The notes: a model not told the origin generated them from the sequence alone. Positions 8,122 to 17,481 are shown, counted from the stretch's first letter. The stretch: 64,000 nt of DNA from CAXBES01 sp963974915 (GCA_963974915.1 CAXBES010000009.1:87823-151822), one strand, 5' to 3'. A program made the numbers and translations.

Positions 8122-9542
8122 GCTTTTGCAATTCGGTTGATCATTCCGGAGAAAATAAAAAAGTGAAAAGGATACATAGCGTACCAATATAATCTGCCCA
8201 ACAAGCCTCGTGGCCTAAAAGTAGCCGTTTGATGTAACACATTCTCCTTATCGATCTCAAATTCTAACCAAGCTTCTCCCGGAACACGCATTTCGGCGAA
8301 GAGTAGTAGCCTTTTCTGCTTCTTATCGGCAAGGATCACACGCCAAAAATCTAAGGCATCACCTTCGTATATTTTATTGGGATGTGTTCGTCCGCGGCGC
8401 AAACCAACTCCACCGAACAATTTATCGAGAAAACCTCTTAATTTCCAGAGACGGTTTCCATAATACCAGCCTTTAACTCCTCCAATTGACCAGATATTTG
8501 CAAGTACCCGCTCCGGATCAGTGACCTTTATAGATTGTTTATCTATTAAACATCCATGATCGGGAACTTCAACATATTTTTTAAGATCTTTTCTGAAACG
8601 TCCACTGATCATAGAATCCTTCCAGCTCGAAACTACCTGATTTTGCTTAATTTTTTTGAAGGCAAGATCTATTGCTTCAAGATAAGTAACCGGCTTGATA
8701 TTCAGGAGTTTTCGCAATCTTGTGTCCTTTGTTATTACTTCTATTCGCATGCTATCTACTAGATTCAATGCGAGTTTATAGGATGTTGAAGTTACAAAAT
8801 AGAGCCAATAGGAAGATAATTTTGGGGATAAAAAGGGTACGTCTAAAATGTATAAAGACAAACCGCGAGCCTTAGAATACTGTTGCATCATTTGTTTGTA
8901 GGTGAGAATATCGGGACCACCAATGTCGAAAGATTCGTTATAACAATCTTCTCTTCCCAATACGCCGGTTAAGTATTCTAACACTTCCCTGATCGCTATA
9001 GGTTGACACCGGGTCTTAACCCATGTTGGCGTGATCATTACCGGTAATTTTTCGCATAAGTCTCTAATAATTTCAAAAGAAGCACTCCCGGAGCCAACAA
9101 TTATTGCCGCTCTAAGAACCGTCACCTTGGCTTTCCCTTCATAGAGGATATCTTCCACATTTTTACGAGACCATAAATGTTTCGATAAATTTTGTTCATT
9201 TACAATACCGCCTAAATAAATAACTTGTTTACAGTTCGTAAAAGAGAGATAGGTATTGAAGTTTTTTACAGAAATCTCCTCCTTTTCGTCAAAGTTGGAA
9301 GTAGATGCACTCATCGAATGAATCAAATAATAGGCTGCATCGATATCTTTTGGCAGTAGATTCGGATTTGGCTCATCCAGAAAGTCGATCTCAACAACTT
9401 CTACTTTCTTCCGAAGCGATTCATCAATCGAAAGACGATTAGCATTTCTTACAGAACAAACCACGTCATGGCCATGCGCTAATAAGAGAGGAAGTAAGCG
9501 CATACCAATGTAACCATTCGCACCGGTGAGTAATATTTTCAT
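8118..9542 (-). CDS. SDR-family NAD(P)-binding protein with C-terminal DUF2867
   Basis: 474 residues. The N-terminal 290 or so form a Rossmann/NAD(P)-binding domain with TGANGYIG at 7-14, in the atypical NmrA-like SDR group. The C-terminal part (PDHGCLIDKQSIKV onward, with ANIWSIGGVKGWYYGNRLWKLRG) matches DUF2867. The protein ends in a hydrophobic stretch (WYAMYPFHFFIFSGMI). Members are annotated as putative nucleoside-diphosphate-sugar epimerases, but no substrate is known. It is divergent from the small membrane protein at 9652. Confidence 0.85.
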   Translation of the reverse strand: MKILLTGANGYIGMRLLPLLLAHGHDVVCSVRNANRLSIDESLRKKVEVVEIDFLDEPNPNLLPKDIDAAYYLIHSMSASTSNFDEKEEISVKNFNTYLSFTNCKQVIYLGGIVNEQNLSKHLWSRKNVEDILYEGKAKVTVLRAAIIVGSGSASFEIIRDLCEKLPVMITPTWVKTRCQPIAIREVLEYLTGVLGREDCYNESFDIGGPDILTYKQMMQQYSKARGLSLYILDVPFLSPKLSSYWLYFVTSTSYKLALNLVDSMRIEVITKDTRLRKLLNIKPVTYLEAIDLAFKKIKQNQVVSSWKDSMISGRFRKDLKKYVEVPDHGCLIDKQSIKVTDPERVLANIWSIGGVKGWYYGNRLWKLRGFLDKLFGGVGLRRGRTHPNKIYEGDALDFWRVILADKKQKRLLLFAEMRVPGEAWLEFEIDKENVLHQTATFRPRGLLGRLYWYAMYPFHFFIFSGMINRIAKA

Positions 9543-9651
9543 TTGTTTAAAAATACAACAATATCTTTAAACAATGGTTAAAATGCAGTTAAGGTAATCT
9601 TTGTGTTTAGGGTTAAATACCTACCTTTATTCAGTATTCTAAATTTGTACA

Positions 9652-9858
9652 ATGCGAGTATTAAAAGTAATTCTGCTCATCGTCGGAATTTTATTAGTTG
9701 GTTTGGGACTCTATAATGCATTCGTTCCGCAGGAGGTACTGGCGATTGGTCCCATAGAGGTTTCTGCGAAAGAAGGATTAAATAATCAAACTCTGGGAAT
9801 GATTGGTTTAGGTATCCTAGCTTTAGTTGCCGCAGCTTTTATCAAAAACAGGAATTAA
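9652..9858 (+). CDS. Small membrane protein, unknown
   Basis: 68 residues with two hydrophobic segments (about 4-22 and 47-64) separated by a short polar loop containing EVLAIGPIEVSAKEG. The short basic tail KNRN suggests the cytoplasmic side. A TAAATTTG element at 9640-9647 ends only 4 nt before the ATG, which would make the mRNA leaderless; an alternative TAATCTTTG lies at 9595-9603. I do not recognise a characterised family. Confidence 0.65.
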   Translation: MRVLKVILLIVGILLVGLGLYNAFVPQEVLAIGPIEVSAKEGLNNQTLGMIGLGILALVAAAFIKNRN

Positions 9859-10026
9859 GATCTGTTAGACTTGATAATAGTGTTGATCTATTCTGTAGAA
9901 ATTAGGTTTATGAGCAGCGGAGAGCACAAATGTAGCCGTGGTGGTAAGCTTTAATGAAATAATTATTGGTGAGAGAGGGTATATAAAGTTACTGATTAAC
10001 CTTCTAAAGAAACTTTAAAATTCTCG

Positions 10027-10034
10027 TATCTTTG
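10027..10034 (+). promoter_or_regulatory. Predicted -7 element of the argS transcript
   Basis: TATCTTTG matches the Bacteroidetes -7 consensus TAnnTTTG exactly. The expected start of transcription near 10038-10041 leaves a leader of about 90 nt before argS. No good -33 TTTG is seen at the usual distance. Confidence 0.6.
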
Positions 10035-10054
10035 TCACTGAATTCTGAAGCATT

Positions 10055-10111
10055 ATGACCCGGAATTTTCACTCAACACCGAAGCATTTGCGTAGGTGTT
10101 CTTTTTTATAA
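10055..10111 (+). CDS. Candidate arginine-rich leader peptide of argS
   Basis: An 18-codon ORF (MTRNFHSTPKHLRRCSFL, stop TAA at 10109-10111) lies between the predicted argS promoter and the argS start. Arginine is encoded at codon 3 (CGG) and at codons 13-14 (CGT AGG, 10091-10096). The tandem arginine codons overlap the 3' arm of the hairpin at 10075-10107, and the last codons are the T tract itself. Three arginines in 18 codons just ahead of arginyl-tRNA synthetase suggest attenuation by charged tRNA-Arg level. There is no direct proof of translation. Confidence 0.45.
   Translation: MTRNFHSTPKHLRRCSFL
10075..10107 (+). terminator. Terminator-like hairpin in the argS leader (candidate attenuator)
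   Basis: AACACC (10075-10080) pairs with GGTGTT (10095-10100). An inner GC-ATTT-GC helix lies between them behind a symmetric internal loop. CTTTTTT follows at 10101-10107. The hairpin lies after the predicted promoter and 22 nt before the argS ATG, so it would reduce argS expression unless unfolded. It could alternatively end transcription coming from the small gene at 9652. Confidence 0.6.
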
Positions 10112-10129
10112 CCGCTAATAGCAATTAGG

Positions 10130-11911
10130 ATGTCAGCAATTACTTTACAGGAAACTCTTGAAATTGAGATAAAGAAAGCTATAAATAGTTTGTACGGAGC
10201 TTCACTTGAAACCGTTGAATTTCAGGCAACCCGCAAGGATTTTGAAGGAGATATTACTGTTGTTATTTTCCCTATGCTAAGAGTGGTAAAAGGGAATCCC
10301 GTACAAATTGGAGAGGCTATTGGAACATATTTGGTTGAAAATGTAAAGCAGGTTTCAAAATTTAATGTTGTCAAAGGGTTTTTAAATTTAGTATTGAGCG
10401 ACAGTTACTATCTTGATTTTTTCAATAATGTTCCTAATTTTTCTAACTTCGGAAAGGTCCCACAAGGCGATGATGCTATTATGGTAGAATATTCTTCTCC
10501 CAATACCAATAAACCTCTGCATTTAGGTCATATTAGAAATATAATACTGGGATACAGCGTTTCACAAATAGTAGCTGCAGCAGGTAAAAAGGTGTATAAA
10601 ACACAGATCATTAATGATAGAGGAATACATATTTGTAAAAGTATGTTGGCTTGGAAAAAATATGGTAATGGCGAAACACCTGCTTCATCGGGTTTAAAAG
10701 GTGATAAGCTGGTAGGAAACTATTATGTGAAGTTCGATAAGGAGTATAAAGCAGAGATCGCTGAATTAAGATCTAAAGGAAAAACTGAAGAGGAAGCGAA
10801 AGCGCAAGCGCCTTCACTTATTGAAGCCCAGCAAATGTTGCAAAAATGGGAGGCCGGTGACTCCGAAGTAGTTGCTCTTTGGAAAAAGATGAACGGTTGG
10901 GTATATGACGGATTTGAGAAAACATACGAGAATCTTGGAGTCGATTTCGATCATCTTTATTACGAGAGTGATACCTATCTTTTAGGAAAGGAATTTGTTG
11001 AGGAAGGTCTCGCCTCGGGAGTATTCTTTAAAAAAGAAGATGGGTCGGTTTGGTGCGATCTTACTGCTGAAGGCTTAGACGAAAAAATTGTGTTGCGTAG
11101 CGATGGTACGGCGGTATATATGACACAGGATATAGGTACTGCGATTCAACGTGTAAAGGATCATCCCGATATCAATGGAATGATCTACACAGTTGGTAAT
11201 GAACAAGATTATCATTTTAAAGTGTTATTTCTTATTCTTCAGAAACTCGGATTCGATTGGGCAAAGAATCTATATCACCTTAGTTATGGGATGGTCGATT
11301 TGCCTTCAGGTAAAATGAAGAGTAGAGAAGGTACCGTAGTTGATGCAGACGATCTTATATATGATATGGAGGCTACAGCCAAAAAAATAAGTGAGGAGTT
11401 AGGGAAGATCGATGATTTTTCCGAAGAAGAAAAAAATGAACTTTATCACACCATTGGTCTGGGCGCATTAAAATATTACATCCTTAAAGTGGATCCCAAA
11501 AAAAGAATTCTTTTTAATCCTGAAGAAAGTGTTGATTTTCAAGGAAACACCGGACCATTTATTCAATATACTTACGCCCGAATTCAATCTATATTGAGAA
11601 AGGCAGAAGAGACCAATATAAGTACGGTAGCACCGGAGGTCATTCACCCTAAGGAAAAAGAGCTGTTAAAACAACTTCAGCTGTTTCCGGAAACCATTCA
11701 GTTGGCGGCTCAAAATTACAGTCCGTCGCTCATCGCTAATTATACCTACGATCTGGTGAAGGAGTTTAACTCTTTTTATCAAAACGTTCCTATTTTGGTT
11801 GCCGATTCGGCTTCCGAAAAAACCTTCAGAATAGCACTTTCTCGCGCAGTTGCCGAGGTGATAAAAACTGCTTTCGGGTTATTGGGAATCACAGTGCCCG
11901 AACGCATGTAA
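10130..11911 (+). CDS. argS: Arginyl-tRNA synthetase
   Basis: 593 residues. This class I enzyme charges tRNA-Arg in the cytoplasm. The N-terminal additional domain is followed by VEYSSPNTNKPLHLGHIRN near 118-136, with the HIGH motif written HLGH. The KMSKS-like loop is in GKMKSREGTVVDADD near 398. The C-terminal DALR anticodon-binding domain begins near residue 470 (QYTYARIQSILRK) and ends in ITVPERM, as is usual. The preceding leader holds a possible arginine-rich attenuator peptide. Confidence 0.97.
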   Translation: MSAITLQETLEIEIKKAINSLYGASLETVEFQATRKDFEGDITVVIFPMLRVVKGNPVQIGEAIGTYLVENVKQVSKFNVVKGFLNLVLSDSYYLDFFNNVPNFSNFGKVPQGDDAIMVEYSSPNTNKPLHLGHIRNIILGYSVSQIVAAAGKKVYKTQIINDRGIHICKSMLAWKKYGNGETPASSGLKGDKLVGNYYVKFDKEYKAEIAELRSKGKTEEEAKAQAPSLIEAQQMLQKWEAGDSEVVALWKKMNGWVYDGFEKTYENLGVDFDHLYYESDTYLLGKEFVEEGLASGVFFKKEDGSVWCDLTAEGLDEKIVLRSDGTAVYMTQDIGTAIQRVKDHPDINGMIYTVGNEQDYHFKVLFLILQKLGFDWAKNLYHLSYGMVDLPSGKMKSREGTVVDADDLIYDMEATAKKISEELGKIDDFSEEEKNELYHTIGLGALKYYILKVDPKKRILFNPEESVDFQGNTGPFIQYTYARIQSILRKAEETNISTVAPEVIHPKEKELLKQLQLFPETIQLAAQNYSPSLIANYTYDLVKEFNSFYQNVPILVADSASEKTFRIALSRAVAEVIKTAFGLLGITVPERM

Positions 11912-11912
11912 T

Positions 11913-14498
11913 TCAGAAGAGCAATAAAAACGAGATATTAGGAGTAAAGCCTAAGCTGAATTTGTCGATACGGTTAATTATACTATTGCCATCATCGCCT
12001 GTTTCCATCCTGTAATAAGTTGCCAAAGCGTTTTTTCGGTTTAAAATATTTAGCATTGCAAGGTTGATCTTACCTCTAAAAGTCTCATCAATTTTAAAGT
12101 CGTACAACGCAGAGAAATCGGTTCTAAAATAATTATCTAACGACTCATTATTAGGTGTGTTATATTGAATTTCTGAAACACCGTTATTGGTGATAAGCTC
12201 GGTATTACTAGCCGGACTGGTATAAGGTAAACCCGAATGATAGGTGTTTCCCAAAGAAAATTTGAAGTTACCAATGCTATAACTTGCCGCTAGATTAAAG
12301 GCGTGGCGCACATCCAAATTACTCCTGAAAGTCGCCGGCGCCAGATTGTTGAAAGTATAATCGTTTTTCATAAAAGTGTAGCTAAACCAGGCGCTTAGTC
12401 TTTCGGTTTGTTTACTTATAGAAAACTCTATCCCTTTAGATTCGTAACTCCCTATTTCGCTACTATTTTCAAGTTGGTTTCTAAACCCTTGATTTTGTGC
12501 TGCAATATTATCAACTACTTTAAAAAAGCCTTCTGAAGTAAAGCTCCAGTTATTTTTGGAGAATATGGCGCCCAACGATACTTGTTTGCTTTCTAGTATT
12601 GGATTATCGTCCTCATTTGCGGCAATCCATTTTTTGTTTTCAACACCTAACAAATTACTTTCAATATCAATAAATTGAATAATACTCTGGTTTTTAAGTT
12701 CTGCGCTGGTAAAGATACTAACGGCGTCACTGAGTTTGTGAAAGAGGTTTATTCTGGGTTCAAAATACGAGGCTTTTAGATTGGGGTAGTTCGTGAAGCG
12801 AATTCCGAAATTTACTTTTGTTTTATTCTGAAAGAAACTCCATTTGCTATCTGCGAAAAAGGCGTGAGAAGTAACAGTATTGGTAGTGCTCTCAATTCCT
12901 GAACTTACCGAGCTGCTTTCGGTGTCTGTAACATCGGTTTTAGTGTATTGATAGCCGGTTTTAAGTTGAAGAATATCGTTATAGATATAGGAAAAGTCAA
13001 TTTTTAAACCGTTTTCCTTAACCTTATTCCTTTGAGAAGTGGCTTCATCTGTTTCAACGTCTCTGTTCGCTTCGTCTAAAAAGTATTGAGTTGCATACCA
13101 CAGTGCTGTAGAGGAAAACCTTCGCGACCAGTCTCGCTCATAGGATAGCCCGTTCATAGAAGTTCGTTGATTTAAGTTGCTTATGGTCGCATCCGAATTT
13201 TCAGAAGAAACAAAACGTTCGGTAAACTGAAGCTTGTTGTTTACCGTTAGGAAGTTATATCTAATTTTGTCATTTTTCGTGATATTCCAAAGACCTTTTA
13301 AACCGATATCATAAAAATTGAATTTTTCATCTGTAGAGCGCAAACCCTCTGAAGTATTATTCTGAAGGTTGGTGACTACCGTATTCTGAAAAGTTCTTTT
13401 AAAAAATTCTTTATACACCGGATTTCCTATGCCGTTATTAATTGAAGTTCTTCCTGAAACTGTAAAGGAGAGTGACTCTGAAGCCGGAATCTTAGCGTAG
13501 ACCGAAGCACTGCTTAGGTTTACGCCTAATCCCCCGGAGATCTCTTCGGGAATTTCATTATCTGTCCTCATACTAATCACACCACTCACACTTTCGCCAT
13601 ATCTGGGACTGGTGCCATTTTTATAGATCGTAACATCCTGGGTTAGATTTGGATTAAAGGCAGATATGAGTCCGAAGAAATGTCCACTCTGATAAACTCT
13701 CATATCGTCCCAAAGTAGCAGGAGTTCATCGCTTTTGCCACCTCTCACATTAATATTGGAGGCGGTTTCGTCAAAACTTTCAACTCCCGGAAGCACTTGT
13801 GCGATCTGTAAGATATCGGGCTCGATGAGACTCGGTAATATTTCGAAATTCTTGTTATAAATAGTGACAGAACCATTTGCGTTTTTCGATATACCTTTTG
13901 TGATATAACTATGCAGGATAACTGTTGGGAGCAAATTTAGGTCGTCGTTTACAAAAACCAGCGGACACTTATTCGAGTCATTCAATAGGTCCCGGGCAAT
14001 GATTTTTTTTAACTCCAGTCCTAAATAGTATACACGAATAATTTCAATTTCAGAAATACCGGAGAGGGAAAAATTTCCACCTTTGTCTGTTCCGGTTTGC
14101 GAAGAATTCGTGATTAATGAGACTCCTGATAATGGAGATCCTGTTTGAGTGTTTATAATGGTACCACAAACGGAGATTTGCCTGGCATTGAACCGAATTG
14201 CAATATATCTCTCACCAATTTGGGTAAACTCAATGGGATTCGAAATTTTTAGGAAAGTTAAACTCTTTTCGAGATCATCGTTTACGTTAGGGGCTACGAC
14301 TTTAATATTTTGAAGTAACTGTTCATTGTAAGAGAATCTAACATTGAATCGTGACTCAAGAGCAGCGATTACTTCGGTTAGAGGAATTTTTTTCAGATCG
14401 TTCTGGGCAATGGAAAACTGGAAAATACTAAGAAATATAACTATAAGAGATATCTTTTTTTTATTCAGAAGATATGTTCGGAAAGATTGTAATCTCAT
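11913..14498 (-). CDS. TonB-dependent receptor with STN domain (module 1)
   Basis: 861 residues. The signal peptide ends near FQFSIAQ (32). A secretin/TonB N-terminal (STN) domain at about 35-105 is the signalling domain that contacts an anti-sigma factor. A carboxypeptidase-regulatory-like beta domain follows at about 108-190 (CGTIINTQTGSPLSGV). The plug contains QVLPGVESFDETASNINVRG near 235, then the barrel to the terminal F861 (GFTPNISFLLLF). The gene overlaps the upstream fecR by 38 bp. This is the FecA-like transducer layout; no SusD partner is present. The ligand is unknown. The receptor of module 2 (22281-24833) is a clear paralog. Confidence 0.9.
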   Translation of the reverse strand: MRLQSFRTYLLNKKKISLIVIFLSIFQFSIAQNDLKKIPLTEVIAALESRFNVRFSYNEQLLQNIKVVAPNVNDDLEKSLTFLKISNPIEFTQIGERYIAIRFNARQISVCGTIINTQTGSPLSGVSLITNSSQTGTDKGGNFSLSGISEIEIIRVYYLGLELKKIIARDLLNDSNKCPLVFVNDDLNLLPTVILHSYITKGISKNANGSVTIYNKNFEILPSLIEPDILQIAQVLPGVESFDETASNINVRGGKSDELLLLWDDMRVYQSGHFFGLISAFNPNLTQDVTIYKNGTSPRYGESVSGVISMRTDNEIPEEISGGLGVNLSSASVYAKIPASESLSFTVSGRTSINNGIGNPVYKEFFKRTFQNTVVTNLQNNTSEGLRSTDEKFNFYDIGLKGLWNITKNDKIRYNFLTVNNKLQFTERFVSSENSDATISNLNQRTSMNGLSYERDWSRRFSSTALWYATQYFLDEANRDVETDEATSQRNKVKENGLKIDFSYIYNDILQLKTGYQYTKTDVTDTESSSVSSGIESTTNTVTSHAFFADSKWSFFQNKTKVNFGIRFTNYPNLKASYFEPRINLFHKLSDAVSIFTSAELKNQSIIQFIDIESNLLGVENKKWIAANEDDNPILESKQVSLGAIFSKNNWSFTSEGFFKVVDNIAAQNQGFRNQLENSSEIGSYESKGIEFSISKQTERLSAWFSYTFMKNDYTFNNLAPATFRSNLDVRHAFNLAASYSIGNFKFSLGNTYHSGLPYTSPASNTELITNNGVSEIQYNTPNNESLDNYFRTDFSALYDFKIDETFRGKINLAMLNILNRKNALATYYRMETGDDGNSIINRIDKFSLGFTPNISFLLLF

Positions 14499-15372
14499 TC
14501 GTGTTTTCTATACTATACGAAAGCTCTAGCGGAATGGTTATTGTTTGTAAAGCCGCTTCCAGATCATCGTGTGAAAAAGTACCCGTGAAATGTAAATTTA
14601 CATTAATATTTTTAGTTGATACTGTTACATTATAACGTTGTTCCAACTCTTTTAATACATCGAGAATTGCTACATTTTCGTAACTACTTTCATTATAGAT
14701 CCAAACGGGTTTGTTTGTATAAACTTTCTCTAACTGAAGTGAATTATCCATTAGGATGGCAGTATTTCCCTTGGCTAGTTTTATCGTCTTGTTATTATGA
14801 GTAACACTTACCAGACCTTCATAACACTTAACTTCAAAGCCGGAACCTCTGGAGAGCACATTAAATTTTGTTCCCAGTACGCTAATTACACCGTGATTGG
14901 TTACCACATCAAAAATCTCACCTTTTGCGACGTCGAAATAGCCTTCTCCATCTAATCTTACTTCTCTATTTTCCTTCCAGGAACTTTTATTAAAAGTGAG
15001 ATGTGAGTTTTCGTTGAGCGTAACTATTGAGCTATCCGGTAGTGAAACGATATCGGTTTCTGCTAATTGGGTATCTACAGTAGTAGAAAGGGAACTTATG
15101 TACACGTATGATGCCAATAAAATTGCCAAAACAGCGGCAATTTTTATAATATTTTGCAACTTAAATACTTTTACCGGTTTTGTCTTGCGATCTAATTTCT
15201 GTTTCAGATCGTTTAATCCGGCATCAGATTCAAAATTAGGCACCTCGATCTTCTTGACAAATTCGTCAATTTTAAGGTATGAGGAAAACTCCGGCAGCGT
15301 TCTTAGATCCTCAAAATCTGCCGGAGTAGCCTCGTTGTTTAACCATTTTTCAATTAAATCTTTTTTCATCAT
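14461..15372 (-). CDS. FecR-family anti-sigma factor (module 1)
   Basis: 303 residues. The N-terminal cytoplasmic sigma-binding part (1-70, with LIEKWLNNEATPADFEDL) is followed by one membrane segment (about 75-94), a periplasmic FecR domain (about 100-200, with GEGYFDVAKGEIFDV) and a C-terminal DUF4974 domain (about 232-300, ILDVLKELEQRYNVTVS). It should hold the sigma factor at 15429 inactive until the receptor STN domain signals. It lies 56 bp downstream of the sigma gene and overlaps the receptor gene. Confidence 0.92.
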   Translation of the reverse strand: MMKKDLIEKWLNNEATPADFEDLRTLPEFSSYLKIDEFVKKIEVPNFESDAGLNDLKQKLDRKTKPVKVFKLQNIIKIAAVLAILLASYVYISSLSTTVDTQLAETDIVSLPDSSIVTLNENSHLTFNKSSWKENREVRLDGEGYFDVAKGEIFDVVTNHGVISVLGTKFNVLSRGSGFEVKCYEGLVSVTHNNKTIKLAKGNTAILMDNSLQLEKVYTNKPVWIYNESSYENVAILDVLKELEQRYNVTVSTKNINVNLHFTGTFSHDDLEAALQTITIPLELSYSIENTNEITIFPNISSE

Positions 15373-15428
15373 TTAGACGCTTCACTATTACTATAACAGT
15401 TCAATATAACTTTTACTACCTCAATAAA

Positions 15429-15938
15429 TTAAATATTTTCGATGGTCACTCTCAATGCTTCCAGCGCATCTGAAATTCGTTTACCTGCGGCTTTTTCAGA
15501 TATGTTTAGGATCTCTGCAATTTCCTTGTATTTTTTACCTTCAATTCTACTCATTAAAAAAGCGGTGCGTTGTAGTTCGGTTAATTCTGAAATAGCCTTT
15601 TGTAATTTTTCTCCAAACTCCTTTTCTTCCAATAGAAACTGGGGAGTATGTTTTTCTGTTTTTACCGAAACACTTTCGGCGTAGCGAAATCTAACTTTTT
15701 GGTGCGCGGCTGTGTTCAGAAATAAATTATTAGCCACAGTATAGAGGTATGATTTTGCTTTTTCGGGAGCAACTTTTGCGCAATTTTCCCAAAGTTTAAT
15801 AAAGGCTTCCTGCACTATATCATACGCCTTATCTCTATCGCTACATTTAAAGAATACAAAGTTTTGAAGGGATGGGGCATAAGACTTGTACACCTCATCA
15901 TAGGTTTCTTCTTCGCAAACAGTTTTTTTCGAATTCAT
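15429..15938 (-). CDS. ECF RNA polymerase sigma factor (module 1)
   Basis: 169 residues. Region 2 is visible in QNFVFFKCSDRDKAYDIVQEAFIKLWENC and SYLYTVANNLFLN. Region 4 has the helix-turn-helix EGKKYKEIAEILNISEKAAGKRISDAL. This is the Bacteroidetes FecI-like ECF type that pairs with FecR/TonB receptors. A 13-bp box shared with the second sigma gene sits 49 nt before the ATG. It is about 50% alike by eye to the sigma factor at 25789. Confidence 0.93.
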   Translation of the reverse strand: MNSKKTVCEEETYDEVYKSYAPSLQNFVFFKCSDRDKAYDIVQEAFIKLWENCAKVAPEKAKSYLYTVANNLFLNTAAHQKVRFRYAESVSVKTEKHTPQFLLEEKEFGEKLQKAISELTELQRTAFLMSRIEGKKYKEIAEILNISEKAAGKRISDALEALRVTIENI

Positions 15939-15987
15939 TTTCTTTTTCTCGTTATAAACTTATGGAAAAAAAATATAATGAAGTTGA

Positions 15988-16000
15988 GGTAGGGTTTTTC
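15988..16000 (-). promoter_or_regulatory. Shared 13-bp box upstream of sigma gene 1
   Basis: Read on the minus strand the box is GAAAAACCCTACC. The identical box lies before the second sigma gene at 26348-26360. In both cases exactly 49 nt separate it from the start codon, and a TTAT(T)AAAACA stretch lies about 10 nt further upstream. This is likely a promoter or regulator site common to both modules. Confidence 0.6.
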
Positions 16001-16088
16001 CTTTTGAACTGTTTTATAAGTATAGCGGAAAATAGAAAGGTTGTTTTGAAACTTTCGAAATGAATTTCTAGATTGCTATGAAAAAGAG

Positions 16089-16119
16089 ACCCACCTCCTG
16101 CCGAAGGTGGGTTTTTCTT
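16089..16119 (-). terminator. Hairpin terminator, usable on both strands
   Basis: ACCCACCT / AGGTGGGT forms a perfect 8-bp stem with an 8-nt loop. It is followed by TTTTTCTTT on the plus strand and by CTCTTTTT on the minus strand. It lies 21 nt after the stop of the minus-strand lipoprotein gene and so ends the two-component operon before sigma gene 1. Confidence 0.8.
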
Positions 16120-16139
16120 TATAATTAGTTGAGCATCAT

Positions 16140-16829
16140 TTAAGACTTGTCAAATATATTAAACCCTATAAGTTTGTCTTTTCCAAGCGCCGTGTCAACA
16201 ACACCCAGAAAGGGAATAAGTTTGCCGTTTTCGAACTCCAGAAAGCCTTGAAATTGATACGCCGAGCCGCGTTCATCTCTTGCTTCGGCAATACCAAAAC
16301 GCTTGTATCCAATTAAGTCACCATGTAATTTTTCATTTTTCGCTATGAGTTTTTTAACTCCATGGGCTACAGTGCCTTTAATTTCATTTGCATCTTTAAT
16401 TTCGTCAATTTTTCCGAAGTTCCCCTTGATCAAACTTTCGGCAAAGGTGTTAAATGTAGCTGCCTTTTCACTTAACTCTGAAAGAGTTTGCTTCTGAAAA
16501 GTATAATTGGCAGAGTCTTTTTTCAAGTTTAAAAGATTGACATTAATGGCAGTGTAGTTGTCCTTTTCTTTTTCTGAAAGATTTTCATAAACCATTAGTG
16601 CGACATTTGAAGAACTAACATTTGGATTAAGGCTGTCTATTAGTTTGCTTTCAGAAACGGTTACGGTGAATGCTCTCACGGTTTTCTCTCCAACAGAACT
16701 TTTAAAATTCTTTGAATAGGCGGTTTTGGCATTGTACGTAGCACCTATGTCATGCAAACTTTTTTGTTCTGTGTCTGAAGCACAGGCAACAACTACGATT
16801 AAGATGGCGAGGGTTAAAAATTTTTTCAT
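16140..16829 (-). CDS. Lipoprotein of unknown function at the end of the two-component operon
   Basis: About 229 residues from the ATG at 16829, where the signal peptide MKKFLTLAILIVVVACAS starts; the in-frame ATG at 16853 would overlap the regulator gene by 17 bp. The lipobox is VVAC. The remainder is soluble, with many Lys and Asp residues and no domain I recognise. It is the last gene of the operon HK, HK, RR, lipoprotein and precedes a terminator. It could be a sensor accessory or the system's output; this is open. Confidence 0.65.
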   Translation of the reverse strand: MKKFLTLAILIVVVACASDTEQKSLHDIGATYNAKTAYSKNFKSSVGEKTVRAFTVTVSESKLIDSLNPNVSSSNVALMVYENLSEKEKDNYTAINVNLLNLKKDSANYTFQKQTLSELSEKAATFNTFAESLIKGNFGKIDEIKDANEIKGTVAHGVKKLIAKNEKLHGDLIGYKRFGIAEARDERGSAYQFQGFLEFENGKLIPFLGVVDTALGKDKLIGFNIFDKS

Positions 16830-16836
16830 GGTTAAA

Positions 16837-17481
16837 TTACTTATATAATTCATATTCTAATGCAGTTCTTACTAATCCTGCCGTATTTCGAACTCCCGTT
16901 TTAATAAGCATATTTCTTCTATGCGTTTCTACAGTTCCAAAACTGATAAAGAGTTTCTCTGCGATCTCTTGTGTAGTATGCTCATCTAAAATGAGTTTGA
17001 GTACTTCTTTTTCTCTTCTTGAAAGACTTGGAAACGGACTGTTTAGTTTGTTGTTACTATTGCTCGCAACACTGTTAACTACAATATCGTTTACGGTTGC
17101 ATCTAAATACATTTTACCATCATGTACAGTTTTTATGGCTTCAATTACTTCATCCTGACCGGCATTTTTTAATACATAGCCTTTTGCACCACTACTCAGC
17201 ATTAATTTTATAAGACTACTTTCTTTGTGCATGGAAATGGCAATAATCTTTAATTGCGGCTTTATCTTTAGTAATTCTTTACAAGTGTCGATTCCATTTA
17301 TGCCGGGCATATTTATGTCTAATAATATTACATCAACATCTGTATTAGCTACCGCTTCCAGACCTTCTTCTCCGCTTAATGCAGTTCCTATAACCTTGAT
17401 GTCATTTTCATGTTGAAGCAATAGTTGCATTCCTTCAATTACCATCTTGTGATCGTCTATTATAAATACCTGAATCATCAT
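16837..17481 (-). CDS. Response regulator, NarL/FixJ type
   Basis: 214 residues. The receiver domain has the acidic pair D9-D10, phosphoacceptor D55 (VILLDINMPG), and the conserved lysine in GYVLKNAG near 104. The LuxR-type helix-turn-helix is at about 150-205 (LSRREKEVLKLILDEHTTQEIAEKLF). It overlaps the second kinase gene by 4 bp. It is the only regulator beside two kinases, so both may act on it. Confidence 0.93.
   Translation of the reverse strand: MMIQVFIIDDHKMVIEGMQLLLQHENDIKVIGTALSGEEGLEAVANTDVDVILLDINMPGINGIDTCKELLKIKPQLKIIAISMHKESSLIKLMLSSGAKGYVLKNAGQDEVIEAIKTVHDGKMYLDATVNDIVVNSVASNSNNKLNSPFPSLSRREKEVLKLILDEHTTQEIAEKLFISFGTVETHRRNMLIKTGVRNTAGLVRTALEYELYK

Noticed and set aside
14996..15376. 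126-codon plus ORF inside fecR 1
   Set aside because: Antisense to a well-supported FecR gene; no motif.
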